Notes under the pieces: generated by a model | The model's input: the letters and a program-made list of their open reading frames with translations, nothing else | The model's database searches: none | Told to the model about the DNA's origin: nothing | DNA from: Effusibacillus dendaii | GTDB taxonomy: Bacteria; Bacillota; Bacilli; Tumebacillales; Effusibacillaceae | Length of the DNA: 64,000 bases | Direction: 5' to 3' | Assembly: GCF_015097055.1 (NCBI RefSeq) | Contig: NZ_AP023366.1 | Location: 1,216,501-1,280,500 of the forward strand | Shown here: positions 53,216-62,135 of the stretch, piece after piece | Position numbering within the stretch: position 1 is the first letter of the stretch | How the letters are laid out: every line of letters begins with the position of its first letter | Made by a program: the position numbers and the translations under genes

Positions 53216-53285
53216 ACACTCCACTCTCCTCATCTGTCTCGACTCTTCTCAACTCGAACGCGACAGTTCGCCGTTCTTTCACATT

Positions 53286-53510
53286 CTAACACATACTGGT
53301 ATTAATGATGGCTTCATGATATTTACAATTATGGAGGGAAACGATTAATGGAACACGGGAGGGCTTCGCACGGGACAGCGCCCGTGCCATCATAAAGTCA
53401 TGACAGTGAATCAAATCGTATTCTTTGATGTTTAGCTGCATTGCGGCCCATTCCAAACTGTAACGCTCCATCTCTCGCCAAAAAATCGACGGGTGATACT
53501 GCGTGGAATT
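53286..53510 (-). pseudogene. Glycosyltransferase family 4, N-terminal fragment
   Basis: About 70 residues, YHPSIFWREMERYSLEWAAM...YDLIHCHDFMMARALSRAKPSRVPLIVSLHNCKYHEAI, resemble the donor-independent N-terminal Rossmann half of GT4 enzymes. There is no start codon with a ribosome site, and no C-terminal nucleotide-sugar domain. It is a deletion scrap. Confidence 0.5.
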
Positions 53511-53712
53511 TGCAGTTTTCTCCTTTTTTACAATATCGTTATTACATAACGTATGTATTATGGCAGTGATTTGGCACATTATCGTACACCAGGCCGCAAA
53601 TACGCTTCTGCAGATCACGCAATATTGAAAATAGATGGTTCATTGTCCCGGAATTGCCCCGGACGAATCCGTCGTCACGGGGATTTTCGACATACAAATC
53701 CTTGGCCTTTCA

Positions 53713-54141
53713 TTATGCAAGAACCTCGTTGAAAAACTGTTTAATTCGGTCGCGGATATTGTCCCGCACTTCACGGAACTTCGCTTGGATTTCTTCTTCT
53801 GTCCCGGTCGTTTTCGCAGGATCTTCCAGTCCAAAGTGAAGCCTTTTCACATGGGGAGGCGTGACGGGACATTTGTCATTCGCATCTCCGCAGAGCGTAA
53901 TCACGTAGTCAGCCTGATTCAAAATCTCCGGGTCGATCAGATCTGATGTTTGTTTCGAGATGTCGATTCCCGCTTCTTTCATTGTCGCAACCGCTCTGGG
54001 ATTCAGTCCGTGTGTTTCAATTCCTGCACTGTACACTTCCACCTTATCCCCGCCGAAATGCTTCCCCCACCCTTCGGCCATCTGGCTGCGGCAAGAGTTG
54101 CCCGTACAAAGAAAATAAATTACTTTTTTCTTGTCCGCCAT
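53713..54141 (-). CDS. arsC: Arsenate reductase, thioredoxin-coupled (LMW-PTP fold)
   Basis: The 142-residue enzyme reduces arsenate to arsenite. The phosphatase-type P-loop [13 protein letters not shown] supplies Cys12 and Cys17. The second redox pair is Cys84 and Cys91 in [11 protein letters not shown], characteristic of the thioredoxin-dependent class. ATG 54141 overlaps the arsI stop (TAATG) and has GGAGGAAC upstream. It is the last gene of the arsenic operon. Confidence 0.94.
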   Translation of the reverse strand: MADKKKVIYFLCTGNSCRSQMAEGWGKHFGGDKVEVYSAGIETHGLNPRAVATMKEAGIDISKQTSDLIDPEILNQADYVITLCGDANDKCPVTPPHVKRLHFGLEDPAKTTGTEEEIQAKFREVRDNIRDRIKQFFNEVLA

Positions 54142-54605
54142 TATTTCAGTTCCTCCAGCTCTACGAAGTCGGTTACAGGGGACGGCACGCAACAAACCCC
54201 TTCCATCACAGCTTCTCCTGCAGATTCAAATTCAGAATCCTCTTTGGTGTAAAAGATTTCCCACGCGTTTCCCTCAGGATCACGCACCCAAATTTTATCT
54301 TGAACAGCATAGCAGCAAGTAGTTCCCATTTCGTCGATCGACACGAGACCCGCTTTTTGGAAGCGCTCTTTCATCGCTAGTACCGCCTCCGTGTTTTCCA
54401 CCTGGAATCCCAAATGATTGAGCACTCCTTTCCGTTCGTGCGGACGCACGTTCATCGAAAAATGAAGCGGCGGATTGTTGAGTTCGAACTTCGCATAGTT
54501 CTCCTTCACTTTGGTCGGTTCCTCGCCAAAGAAAGCGCGGTAAAATTTCAAGTTTTCCTGAAGGTTGCCGACGTTGATTGCTACGTGCATGCGAAATGTT
54601 TGCAT
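54141..54605 (-). CDS. arsI: ArsI/CadI-type VOC dioxygenase (C-As lyase family)
   Basis: The 154-residue protein of the ArsI/CadI family has [45 protein letters not shown] and [25 protein letters not shown]. The vicinal Cys97-Cys98 pair is the trivalent-organoarsenical binding site of ArsI, and His7, His64 and Glu116 are suitable Fe(II) ligands. ArsI cleaves the C-As bond of methylarsenite and aromatic arsenicals. A second CC pair (GVCC) lies in the tail. The gene is coupled to arsC. Confidence 0.88.
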   Translation of the reverse strand: MQTFRMHVAINVGNLQENLKFYRAFFGEEPTKVKENYAKFELNNPPLHFSMNVRPHERKGVLNHLGFQVENTEAVLAMKERFQKAGLVSIDEMGTTCCYAVQDKIWVRDPEGNAWEIFYTKEDSEFESAGEAVMEGVCCVPSPVTDFVELEELK

Positions 54606-54620
54606 AATATTAGTCTCCTT

Positions 54621-54905
54621 TCAAAGTTGGCTGATAACAGGTATCTGTAAATCATAAAGTAGTTCTTTCACCCGTTTTTGGATTTCATCCCTAGTCTTGC
54701 GAAAATCCTCCATTCGTGATTCTGAATCGTTAATCGGGTCTTGTATATTCCATTCCTCTTGTCGAGTACCGAAAGGAATAAAATAATCGGGCATCTTTCT
54801 TTTACTTGCTCGCACAATTTCACGATAACTTGCGAATCGACGAAAGTTTTCATGAATAAAATTTTTGCAAAGGCTTCTGCAATTTGGGCGCACAGGTTTT
54901 TTCAA
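54621..54905 (-). pseudogene. Second arsenate reductase/LMW-PTP gene, decayed
   Basis: Pieces of an ArsC-like protein appear in two frames: CAQIAEAFAKI, then QVIVKLCEQVKERCPII, then in the other frame FGTRQEEWNIQDPINDSESRMEDFRKTRDEIQKRVKELL. The P-loop arginine is lost, the P-loop is truncated and the frame changes at least once. It sits between acr3 and arsI, so an earlier arsC copy has decayed while the distal arsC remains. Confidence 0.7.
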
Positions 54906-54940
54906 AATCCATTCTCCTCCCTTCTATTTCATGAACGCCA

Positions 54941-56002
54941 TTATCGTACTGCCGATGCTTTTTGAAAATATTTACGCTGAAACCACAGAGCAACATTGAC
55001 CAAAGCGATCATGACAGGAACTTCCACAAGAGGGCCAATGACAGCCGCAAAGGCCGCCCCCGAATTGATCCCGAAAACTCCAACCGCAACGGCAATCGCT
55101 AACTCGAAATTGTTGCTTGCCCCCGTAAAAGACAGGGTACATGTGACAGAGTAGTCAGCTCCTGCCCGCTTCCCCATAAAGAAGGACAATAAGAACATGA
55201 CGATAAAGTAAATCAGGAGCGGTATGGCAATTCGGACTACATCAAGAGGCAGACGGACAACCATGTCGCCTTTTAGTGAGAACATCACAATAATCGTAAA
55301 GAGCAAGGCGATTAAGGTAATGGGACTGATTTTCGGAATAAAGACTTCCTCATACCAAGTGCGTCCCTTTGCTTTGACCAACGAGTAGCGCGTAATGATG
55401 CCTGCGAAAAACGGAATGCCAAGATAAATGAAGACGCTTTTAGCAACCTCTGCGATGGTGATTTTGATGACCATCCCGTGTAATCCAAACCATTCTGGTA
55501 GGATCGTCACAAAGACATACGCATAGACCGAATAGAATAAGACTTGAAAAATAGAATTGAATGCCACAAGTCCAGCTGCGTATTCCGCATTTCCTTTCGA
55601 GAGATCATTCCAGACGATGACCATCGCGATGCAGCGCGCTAAACCGATCATGATGAGACCCACCATGTACTCCGGATAACCCTGTAGAAAGATGATAGCC
55701 AAAATAAACATTAAGACGGGACCGATCACCCAGTTTTGAACCAAGGACAATCCCAGGATTTTGCCGTTTCGAAAAACACGCCCCATCTCTTCGTACCGGA
55801 CTTTTGCAAGCGGCGGATACATCATGAGGATCAATCCAACCGCGATCGGAATCGAAGTGGTGCCCATTTGAAATTGATTCAAAAGATCCACAAAATTCGG
55901 AAACAAAAATCCGGCTCCGATTCCGATCACCATCGCTGCAAAAATCCACAGGGTCAAATATCGATCCAGAAAAGACAATCTTTTTCCGACTTTTTCGTCC
56001 AC
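54941..56002 (-). CDS. acr3: Arsenite efflux transporter Acr3
   Basis: The 353-residue protein has ten predicted helices of the Acr3/ArsB (BASS) family. Motifs are [85 protein letters not shown] with the essential cysteine, and [44 protein letters not shown] 56002 is chosen because AAAGGA is 9 nt upstream; ATG 56011 directly abuts that site. It exports arsenite and is the second gene of the operon after arsR. Confidence 0.95.
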   Translation of the reverse strand: MDEKVGKRLSFLDRYLTLWIFAAMVIGIGAGFLFPNFVDLLNQFQMGTTSIPIAVGLILMMYPPLAKVRYEEMGRVFRNGKILGLSLVQNWVIGPVLMFILAIIFLQGYPEYMVGLIMIGLARCIAMVIVWNDLSKGNAEYAAGLVAFNSIFQVLFYSVYAYVFVTILPEWFGLHGMVIKITIAEVAKSVFIYLGIPFFAGIITRYSLVKAKGRTWYEEVFIPKISPITLIALLFTIIVMFSLKGDMVVRLPLDVVRIAIPLLIYFIVMFLLSFFMGKRAGADYSVTCTLSFTGASNNFELAIAVAVGVFGINSGAAFAAVIGPLVEVPVMIALVNVALWFQRKYFQKASAVR

Positions 56003-56022
56003 TTGTAACATTCCTTTCCGTT

Positions 56023-56346
56023 TTAATCGCAGGATACCAATAGTCCCTTATCTTCCAACTCCTTAAATTTGCCGGACATATCCGGCAAATTGTCTAACGC
56101 AACACCCAGTTTACTTAACGTTTCACGATTCAATGAATAAAACACCCACTGCCCTTTTCTCGTTTCATGGACAAGGCCTGCCGTTTTCAGCCGGTTCATG
56201 TGCTTTGAAACTGCCGGTTGGGAGATATTGAACAGGGGGACCAACTCGCAAACGCAACAATCGCGGGAATTAAGCAAAGAAACGATTTGTAACCGGGTTG
56301 GATCTCCTAATGCCTTAAAAACATCCGCTAATTTATCGAATTCCAC
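56023..56346 (-). CDS. arsR: ArsR family arsenic-responsive repressor
   Basis: The 107-residue winged-helix repressor has [49 protein letters not shown]. The metal-binding Cys-Cys-x-Cys (CCVCEL) lies at the start of the DNA-recognition region, the As(III) site of classic ArsR. GTG 56346 is preceded by AGGGGTGA, an almost perfect anti-SD match with 8 nt spacing; GTG 56358 would overlap that site. It is the first gene of the ars operon. The AT-rich stretch at 56370-56400 (TTATATGATAATTATATA) probably contains promoter and operator. Confidence 0.92.
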   Translation of the reverse strand: MEFDKLADVFKALGDPTRLQIVSLLNSRDCCVCELVPLFNISQPAVSKHMNRLKTAGLVHETRKGQWVFYSLNRETLSKLGVALDNLPDMSGKFKELEDKGLLVSCD

Positions 56347-56402
56347 TTCTGGGATCACCCCTAAACCATATAACGATATTATTATATGATAATTATATAC
56401 AC

Positions 56403-56439
56403 AAAAAAATCGATAGCAAGTGATTGCTATCGATTTTTT
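56403..56439. terminator. Bidirectional terminator between arsR promoter region and the acyl-CoA synthetase gene
   Basis: AAAATCGATAGCAA (to 56419) and TTGCTATCGATTTT (from 56424) form a perfect stem with a 4-nt loop, with A/T tracts on both sides. It ends the minus-strand acyl-CoA synthetase transcript. Confidence 0.9.
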
Positions 56440-56440
56440 C

Positions 56441-58039
56441 CTATCCCTGCATTTGCTTTTCTTTCATGCGCAGTTCAATTCGCCGGATTTTGCCGGATGT
56501 CGTTTTCGGAAGATCGTCCACGAATTCGATCTTTCGAGGGTATTTATAGGGAGCTGTCAATGTCTTTGTATGTTCCTGCAGCTCTCGTATCAGTGCTTCG
56601 GATCCTTCATAGCCTTTTTTCAATACCACAAACGCTTTTACAACCGCGCCGCGATCCGGATCGGGGCTTGCCACCGCCGCACATTCGGCAACCGCCGGAT
56701 GTTTTACAAGCGCATCCTCCACTTCAAACGGGCCGATCGTATATCCTGCAGAAATAATAATATCATCCGCCCGACCCTCAAACCAGATATAGCCATCCTC
56801 ATCCAGTCGTCCCTGGTCGCCTGTTACGTACCAGTTGCCCCGAAATGCCTTTGCGGTACGGTCCGGATCATGCAGATACCCTTTAAACAGAGCTACCATG
56901 TTGCGGTCAATCGCTATATCGCCCACTTCCCCCACCGGCACCTCCTGCCCGGCTTCGTCAATAATGGCCACTCGTACAACAGGCGATGGACGGCCCATGG
57001 AACCGGGCTTTGGTTCCACTCCGACAAAAGTTCCGACAAGCAGCGTGTTTTCGGTTTGACCGTAACCGTCGCGCACCGTGATCTGAAACACACGCCGAAA
57101 CGTGTCAATCACTTCGCGATTGAGCGGCTCTCCGGCAGAGCAGGCAGATCGAAGCGCCTTCAATTTAAAATTCTCTATGCCCGATACTTTCGCCATTAAC
57201 CGATATTCTGTAGGGGTCGCGCATAAAACGGAAATCGGGTATTGTTCGATTATTTTTAAATATGATTCCGGCGAAAACCTCCCCTGGTAGACAAAAGCGG
57301 TGGCTCCCATCCCCAGTGTGGCAACAAACGGACTCCACACCCACTTTGCCCACCCGGGACCCGCAGTGGCCCAAACCAGATCCTCTTCCCGCACATCCAG
57401 CCAATAGGTCGCCGCCACAGACAGGTGCGCATAGGGCCAACCGTGAACGTGCATGACCCCCTTGGGTCCGCCGGTCGTCCCGGATGTGTAAGAAAGAAAA
57501 GCCAGCTCATCCGAGTGCGTATTGACCGCCTCCAACGTATCCGGCGAGTTGGAAGCCAACTCTTCGAGCGATACCCACCCCGTTTTCCCTCCACCGAGCT
57601 CAATATAATGTTCAATTGTCGGGCAGCTTGCGCGTATCGATTCCACCTCCTGCACGCCGCCGGAAAATGAAATAACCGCTTTTACCCCGGCATGGTTGGC
57701 ACGATACTCAATATCTTTACCCCGCAGCATTTCGGAACAGGGGATGATTACGGCGCCGATTTTGTTTAAGGCAAGATAAATTCCGTATGCGTCAATCCCT
57801 CTGGGAACGAGAACGATCACTTTGTCGCCCTGTTGTACTCCCAAGGACCGCAGTCCATTCCCGATCCGGTTCGCAAGGGAAATTAACTCCCGATATGTGA
57901 CCGATTGTGCTTCTCCCGCTTCATTAACGGCTACAATTGCATCTTTGTCCGGATTCTTGTCCGCATAGGCGCTTACCTGTCCTGCGAAATTATAATACTC
58001 CGGAATCTCAAATGAAAATTTGCCATTTGCCTCTGCCAT
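56441..58039 (-). CDS. Medium-chain acyl-CoA synthetase (MbcS/AcsM-like)
   Basis: The 532-residue adenylate-forming ligase has FLSYTSGTTGGPKGVMHVHGWPYAH, ATAGPGWAKWVWSPFVATLGMGATAFVYQGRF, RSACSAGEPLNREVI, DGYGQTENTLLVG, YVTGDQGRLDEDGYIWFEGRADDIIISAGYTIGPFEVE and LPKTTSGKIRRIELR with the catalytic lysine. The pattern is that of medium- and branched-chain fatty acid ligases (Bacillus MbcS/YtcI). AGGGGGA precedes the ATG. Monocistronic. Confidence 0.87.
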   Translation of the reverse strand: MAEANGKFSFEIPEYYNFAGQVSAYADKNPDKDAIVAVNEAGEAQSVTYRELISLANRIGNGLRSLGVQQGDKVIVLVPRGIDAYGIYLALNKIGAVIIPCSEMLRGKDIEYRANHAGVKAVISFSGGVQEVESIRASCPTIEHYIELGGGKTGWVSLEELASNSPDTLEAVNTHSDELAFLSYTSGTTGGPKGVMHVHGWPYAHLSVAATYWLDVREEDLVWATAGPGWAKWVWSPFVATLGMGATAFVYQGRFSPESYLKIIEQYPISVLCATPTEYRLMAKVSGIENFKLKALRSACSAGEPLNREVIDTFRRVFQITVRDGYGQTENTLLVGTFVGVEPKPGSMGRPSPVVRVAIIDEAGQEVPVGEVGDIAIDRNMVALFKGYLHDPDRTAKAFRGNWYVTGDQGRLDEDGYIWFEGRADDIIISAGYTIGPFEVEDALVKHPAVAECAAVASPDPDRGAVVKAFVVLKKGYEGSEALIRELQEHTKTLTAPYKYPRKIEFVDDLPKTTSGKIRRIELRMKEKQMQG

Positions 58040-58357
58040 TTTGGTTCCCCCTGCGACTTTATTTTTTCTGCCCCGAATCGTACGCCGTCAAAAAGTTCAT
58101 ATATAGCAAGATGAGTGTGTGCCCTTTTGACACATACATTCTGATTGTCAATTATTCTTTGGATCATCTTACACTGCACATAAATGTAATATATCATAAT
58201 GGCAACCGGCGTATATAATGCTCTTGAATTTGGCAGGAAAAGAATCCGATCAAAAGCTAATATTCCAGGAAAATTATGATCCATCTATCAATGCGTCAAA
58301 GGATTTATCGATACATTTGATTCTGACGGAACTTGCATGGGAACGTTTCCATAACTC
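58040..58357. other. 318-bp intergenic region, no gene supported
   Basis: An AT-rich leader region upstream of the acyl-CoA synthetase gene. On the minus strand TTGACA near 58153-58158 could be a -35 element, but no matching -10 at 17 bp is clear. A plus-strand open frame (58218-58502) runs into nifS antisense and has no ribosome site. Confidence 0.4.
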
Positions 58358-59539
58358 TCACCCACTCCGCCACTGTTTTGCCGCTTGCTCCAAAGCGGAT
58401 GCCAGCTGGTCGACGCTTTCCTCCGTCGTTGTTCGTCCCATGCTGATTCTTAAGCTTTCCAGCGCCGCATCCCGCGATCGCCCCATCGCCAACAAGACGT
58501 AGGAGGGTTCATGGTCGGTCGCACTGCAGGCAGATCCACTCGAAGTCGCAAAACCAAATCGATCCAACTCCAGCATCAATGCCTGTCCCTCAATCCGCGC
58601 GATACTGATGTTTAAAATGTGAGGCAGCCCTTCCACACCCCTGTCTTCCAAGCCAGAGCCCCTCGTAAATCCGTTCACCGTGAAACCCGGAATTGTTTGT
58701 TTCAAACGCTCAACCAACCGGCTGCGCAATCGCGTCATCCGCTCCCATTCCGCTGCCTGATCCTGCACGGCCAGCACAGCCGCTTTCGCAAATCCGACAA
58801 TCCCTGCTGTATGCAAGGTAGCCGGCCGCAGCCCACGTTCCTGGCCGCCTCCGTACAAAATCGGATCCAACCGCACCCCTTTCCGCACGTATAAAGCGGC
58901 CACACCTTTTGGGCCGCCTATTTTATGCGCATTGAGCGTCAGCAGATCGACCTGCAGATCGTCTACATGTAAAGGCAGCTTCCCGTAGGACTGCACCGCA
59001 TCGCAATGAAACAGCACCCCTTGCTCACGCGCTATTTTCCCAATATCCTGAATCGGCTGTATCGTTCCTGTCACATTATTGGCATGCATGATACTGATCA
59101 ACACTGTATTCGGTCGTATCGCAGCCCGAATATCAGTCGGGTTTACACGACCATAGGAATCAACCGGCACACAAGTCACCTGAAATCCTTCCCTGCCAAG
59201 TGCCCGCATTGCTTCCCTGACAGACGGATGCTCCACTTCGCTCGTCACCAAATGCATTCCTTTTCCCAATTGTCTCATTCGCCTTGCCGCACCCAATACG
59301 GCCAGATTGTTCGACTCGGTCCCGCTTCCCGTAAAAATCAAATCTTTGCTTGACGCGCCAATCGTCTCTGCCACCGTTTTCCTCGCCGCTTCCACCGCTT
59401 CTTTTGCCTGCAAACCAAACTGATGCAAGCTGGCCGGATTGCCAAACATCTCTTTCAAAAAAGGCTCCATTGCCACATACGCTTCTTTCCTCACAATCGT
59501 GGTCGCCGCATGATCAAAATATTTGTCAGCACAAAACAT
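58358..59539 (-). CDS. nifS: Cysteine desulfurase, NifS-type (NAD-linked paralogue)
   Basis: This 393-residue PLP enzyme has YFDHAATTIVRKEAYVAM, IFTGSGTESNNLAV, VTSEVEHPSVREAM, the lysine motif LTLNAHKIGGPKG, and the persulfide cysteine in ATSSGSACSATDHEPS. It is the second cysteine desulfurase in the window. Divergent placement against nadBCA is the Bacillus arrangement, where NifS builds the [4Fe-4S] cluster of quinolinate synthase NadA. GAGGTG precedes the ATG. Shared regulation with nadB through the 147-bp divergent region is likely. Confidence 0.92.
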   Translation of the reverse strand: MFCADKYFDHAATTIVRKEAYVAMEPFLKEMFGNPASLHQFGLQAKEAVEAARKTVAETIGASSKDLIFTGSGTESNNLAVLGAARRMRQLGKGMHLVTSEVEHPSVREAMRALGREGFQVTCVPVDSYGRVNPTDIRAAIRPNTVLISIMHANNVTGTIQPIQDIGKIAREQGVLFHCDAVQSYGKLPLHVDDLQVDLLTLNAHKIGGPKGVAALYVRKGVRLDPILYGGGQERGLRPATLHTAGIVGFAKAAVLAVQDQAAEWERMTRLRSRLVERLKQTIPGFTVNGFTRGSGLEDRGVEGLPHILNISIARIEGQALMLELDRFGFATSSGSACSATDHEPSYVLLAMGRSRDAALESLRISMGRTTTEESVDQLASALEQAAKQWRSG

Positions 59540-59577
59540 TCTTCACACCTCACCGGAATATATGTTGAAATAATATC

Positions 59578-59645
59578 ATTTTACACAACATTTTACACCT
59601 GTAATTACATATGTCTTGACAGTATACATCATTCTTCCACATAAT
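59578..59645. promoter_or_regulatory. nifS/nadB divergent control region with putative NiaR sites
   Basis: A -35 TTGACA (59616-59621) and CATAAT (59640-59645), 18 bp apart, form a plausible nadB promoter. The -35 is embedded in TGTCTTGACA (59612-59621), a TGTC-TT-GACA dyad, preceded by ACACCTGT. Two direct copies of ATTTTACAC (59578-59586, 59590-59598) face nifS. NiaR, encoded at the end of the nad operon, is known in Bacillus to repress both divergent units with nicotinate as corepressor. Site assignment is by position and recollection of the family motif. Confidence 0.6.
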
Positions 59646-59686
59646 AGGGTCATAGTTTTTAGCAGATCGAAAGGGGGGCGGGAATC

Positions 59687-61267
59687 ATGCGGCAATCGGT
59701 ACAAATCGATTTTGCAGTTGTAGGCTCGGGTATTGCCGGACTCACCATCAGCCTGCTGGCAGCTCAGCACGGCCGGGTCGCTTTGCTGACCAAGGGAATG
59801 CTCCGGGACAGCAACAGCAGCCGGGCACAGGGCGGCATAGCGGCTGCACTCGCAGCTGACGACAACCCGCTGCTGCACCAGGAAGATACACGGATAACCG
59901 GACAAGAGCTGTGTGACTCTCAAACGGTTAGCGCCATCGTGGATGAGGCTCCCGATGTGATTCGATTTTTGCAGCAGTTGGGGGTCCCTTTCGACTGCGA
60001 CGAAGCGGGGAATCTGTGTATGGGGAGAGAAGGCGCACACAGCCGGAGACGGATCGTGCATGCAGGCGGTGATGCGACCGGGCGCTTGCTGGTGGAAGCC
60101 CTGCTTCCACACGTAGCAAGACACCCCCATATCGACATTTGGGAACATACCACCGTCTTGGAGCTCTTAACGGAGAACGGAGAATGCAGCGGTTTGCTTG
60201 CCAAAACGGTTGACGGTCAACCCGTTTGGCTGCAAACACGAGCGGTGGTGCTCGCGACGGGCGGATTGGGCCAATTGTTTCAATACACAACCAACGTGTC
60301 GGGCAGCCTTGGTGACGGATTCGCTCTCGCCTATCGAGCGGGTGCTGTTTTGCGCGACATGGAATTTGTTCAGTTTCATCCGACAGCGCTGCGGACAGAC
60401 AGCCACCCGCTGCCTTTGATTTCGGAAGCGGTCCGGGGAGATGGAGCCATACTGGTTAACGCAAACGGGGAACGGTTTATGCACCGCTACGATCCGCGCC
60501 AAGAACTCGCTTCCCGCGATGTGGTAGCAAGAGCCATCTATGCAGAAATGCAAACCGGCCAAGACGTGTTTCTCGACGCACGCGCCATACCCAATTTTTC
60601 AGGTCGGTTTCCAACCATCTATCAATCCTGCCACAAAATCGGCCTGGATCCATCAACCGACCTGCTTCCCATTGCACCCGCCGCTCACTATACGATGGGC
60701 GGCATCCAGACAGACGCTCACGGTCGTACATCGGTCAATCGATTATTCGCTATCGGGGAAGCCGCCTCCAGCGGACTGCACGGGGCAAACCGGCTGGCAA
60801 GCAACTCCCTGCTGGAAGGTCTCGTAATGGCACGACTTGCCGCACAGGAGTTGGCGGACATGACAGAACTTTCAACCGCCTCCCGACTGCCCAAGACACA
60901 GATCGACCATATTCAAACTCTGAACGTATCATTGAGTCCTTGGCTGTTGAAACAAGTACAAACCATCATGTGGACCCATGTCGGTATTGTTCGCAATGAA
61001 GCCGACCTGATAGCCGCCTGGCGGCAGATCGCAAACTGGATGCATGATCTGCCCGATTTCAATCGGGCGGATCATCATCTGTTGACAGCCGCCCGCTTGG
61101 TCGTAGAAGCCGCATTATGGCGAAAAGAAAGCAGGGGCGCCCATTACCGGTCCGATTTTCCGGAACCAGACCGGCTGTTTAAGACTCATTCCTTGCAGGT
61201 TCTTACAAAACAGTTCGTACAGCTTGGCAGCGAAAGTTCCCTGTACCAACTGAACATGGAGGTATAG
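59687..61267 (+). CDS. nadB: L-aspartate oxidase
   Basis: The 526-residue flavoprotein oxidises L-aspartate to iminoaspartate, the first step of de novo NAD synthesis. It has the FAD motif FAVVGSGIAGLTISLLAA, SSRAQGGIAAALAADD, the succinate-dehydrogenase-like catalytic part EFVQFHPTALR and LISEAVRGDGAILVN, HYTMGGIQTDAHGRTSV and GEAASSGLHGANRLASNSLLEGLV. GAAAGGGGGG lies upstream of the ATG. First gene of nadB-nadC-nadA-niaR. Confidence 0.95.
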   Translation: MRQSVQIDFAVVGSGIAGLTISLLAAQHGRVALLTKGMLRDSNSSRAQGGIAAALAADDNPLLHQEDTRITGQELCDSQTVSAIVDEAPDVIRFLQQLGVPFDCDEAGNLCMGREGAHSRRRIVHAGGDATGRLLVEALLPHVARHPHIDIWEHTTVLELLTENGECSGLLAKTVDGQPVWLQTRAVVLATGGLGQLFQYTTNVSGSLGDGFALAYRAGAVLRDMEFVQFHPTALRTDSHPLPLISEAVRGDGAILVNANGERFMHRYDPRQELASRDVVARAIYAEMQTGQDVFLDARAIPNFSGRFPTIYQSCHKIGLDPSTDLLPIAPAAHYTMGGIQTDAHGRTSVNRLFAIGEAASSGLHGANRLASNSLLEGLVMARLAAQELADMTELSTASRLPKTQIDHIQTLNVSLSPWLLKQVQTIMWTHVGIVRNEADLIAAWRQIANWMHDLPDFNRADHHLLTAARLVVEAALWRKESRGAHYRSDFPEPDRLFKTHSLQVLTKQFVQLGSESSLYQLNMEV

Positions 61268-61269
61268 AG

Positions 61270-62100
61270 ATGAATCCATTGATGGTACGTCAGTTTTTAC
61301 AGCAGGCGTTAATCGAAGATATCGGTACCCGTGACATCACTACGGAGCTCCTGTTTGAACCCGATCAACAGATTCAGGGCCACTTTTTGGCCAAATGGGA
61401 AGGAAGAATCGCCGGTCTTTCAGTAGCGGAGGAAACATTCCGGCTGCTGGACCCTCACATTCGATTTGAAGTTCACCTGCCGGACGGCACCGATGTACAG
61501 AAAGGCGATGTACTGGCCACCGTGACCGGGAATGCGCGGGCGATCCTGTCAGCGGAACGGGTCGCGCTCAACCTCCTGCAGCGCATGTCTGGAATCGCGA
61601 CCGTAACGCGTGATGTTTGCCGCAAAGTAGAGAATTTGCCGACACGCATTACCGACACACGGAAAACGCTGCCCGGTTTGCGTATCTTCGACAAATATGC
61701 GGTTACGATTGGCGGGGGCGTCAATCACCGGTTTGGCTTGTACGATGCCGTAATGATCAAGGACAACCATATTGCGGCTGCCGGTTCCCTCAAGAACGCC
61801 GTCCGAAAAATCAAACAACAGGTCGGTCATCTGGTGAAAATCGAAGCGGAGGCAGACAACCTGGAGCAGGTAAAGGAAGCGGCAGAAGCCGGAGTGGACG
61901 CGATTTTGTTCGACAACATGACACCGGCCGCCATGTCATTGGCCGTCGAGATTGTGAAAAAAAGAGCGGTCACGGAAGCGTCCGGCGGCATTACGCCGGA
62001 GACGGTCAGGGACTTCGCAATGACCGGCGTCGATTATATTTCGCTTGGCTGGCTGACCCATTCGGTCCGCGCGTTCGATATTAGTCTTGATCTTTCCTAA
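61270..62100 (+). CDS. nadC: Nicotinate-nucleotide pyrophosphorylase (quinolinate phosphoribosyltransferase)
   Basis: The 276-residue enzyme makes nicotinate mononucleotide from quinolinate and PRPP. It shows LIEDIGTRDITTELL, SAERVALNLLQRMSGIATVTRDVC, the substrate-binding TDTRKTLPGLRIFDKYAVTIGGGVNHRFGLYDAVMIKDNHI, and IEAEADNLEQVKEAAEAGVDAILFDNM. It starts 2 bp after the nadB stop; GGAGG in the nadB end serves as ribosome site. Confidence 0.96.
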   Translation: MNPLMVRQFLQQALIEDIGTRDITTELLFEPDQQIQGHFLAKWEGRIAGLSVAEETFRLLDPHIRFEVHLPDGTDVQKGDVLATVTGNARAILSAERVALNLLQRMSGIATVTRDVCRKVENLPTRITDTRKTLPGLRIFDKYAVTIGGGVNHRFGLYDAVMIKDNHIAAAGSLKNAVRKIKQQVGHLVKIEAEADNLEQVKEAAEAGVDAILFDNMTPAAMSLAVEIVKKRAVTEASGGITPETVRDFAMTGVDYISLGWLTHSVRAFDISLDLS

Positions 62101-62135
62101 CTGTTGATTTATCACTTCTGAAGAGGGGGATTCCC

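Noticed and set aside
58218-58502. Plus-strand ORF of 94 codons before nifS
   Set aside because: Its last third is antisense to nifS, it has no convincing ribosome site and I recognise no family.
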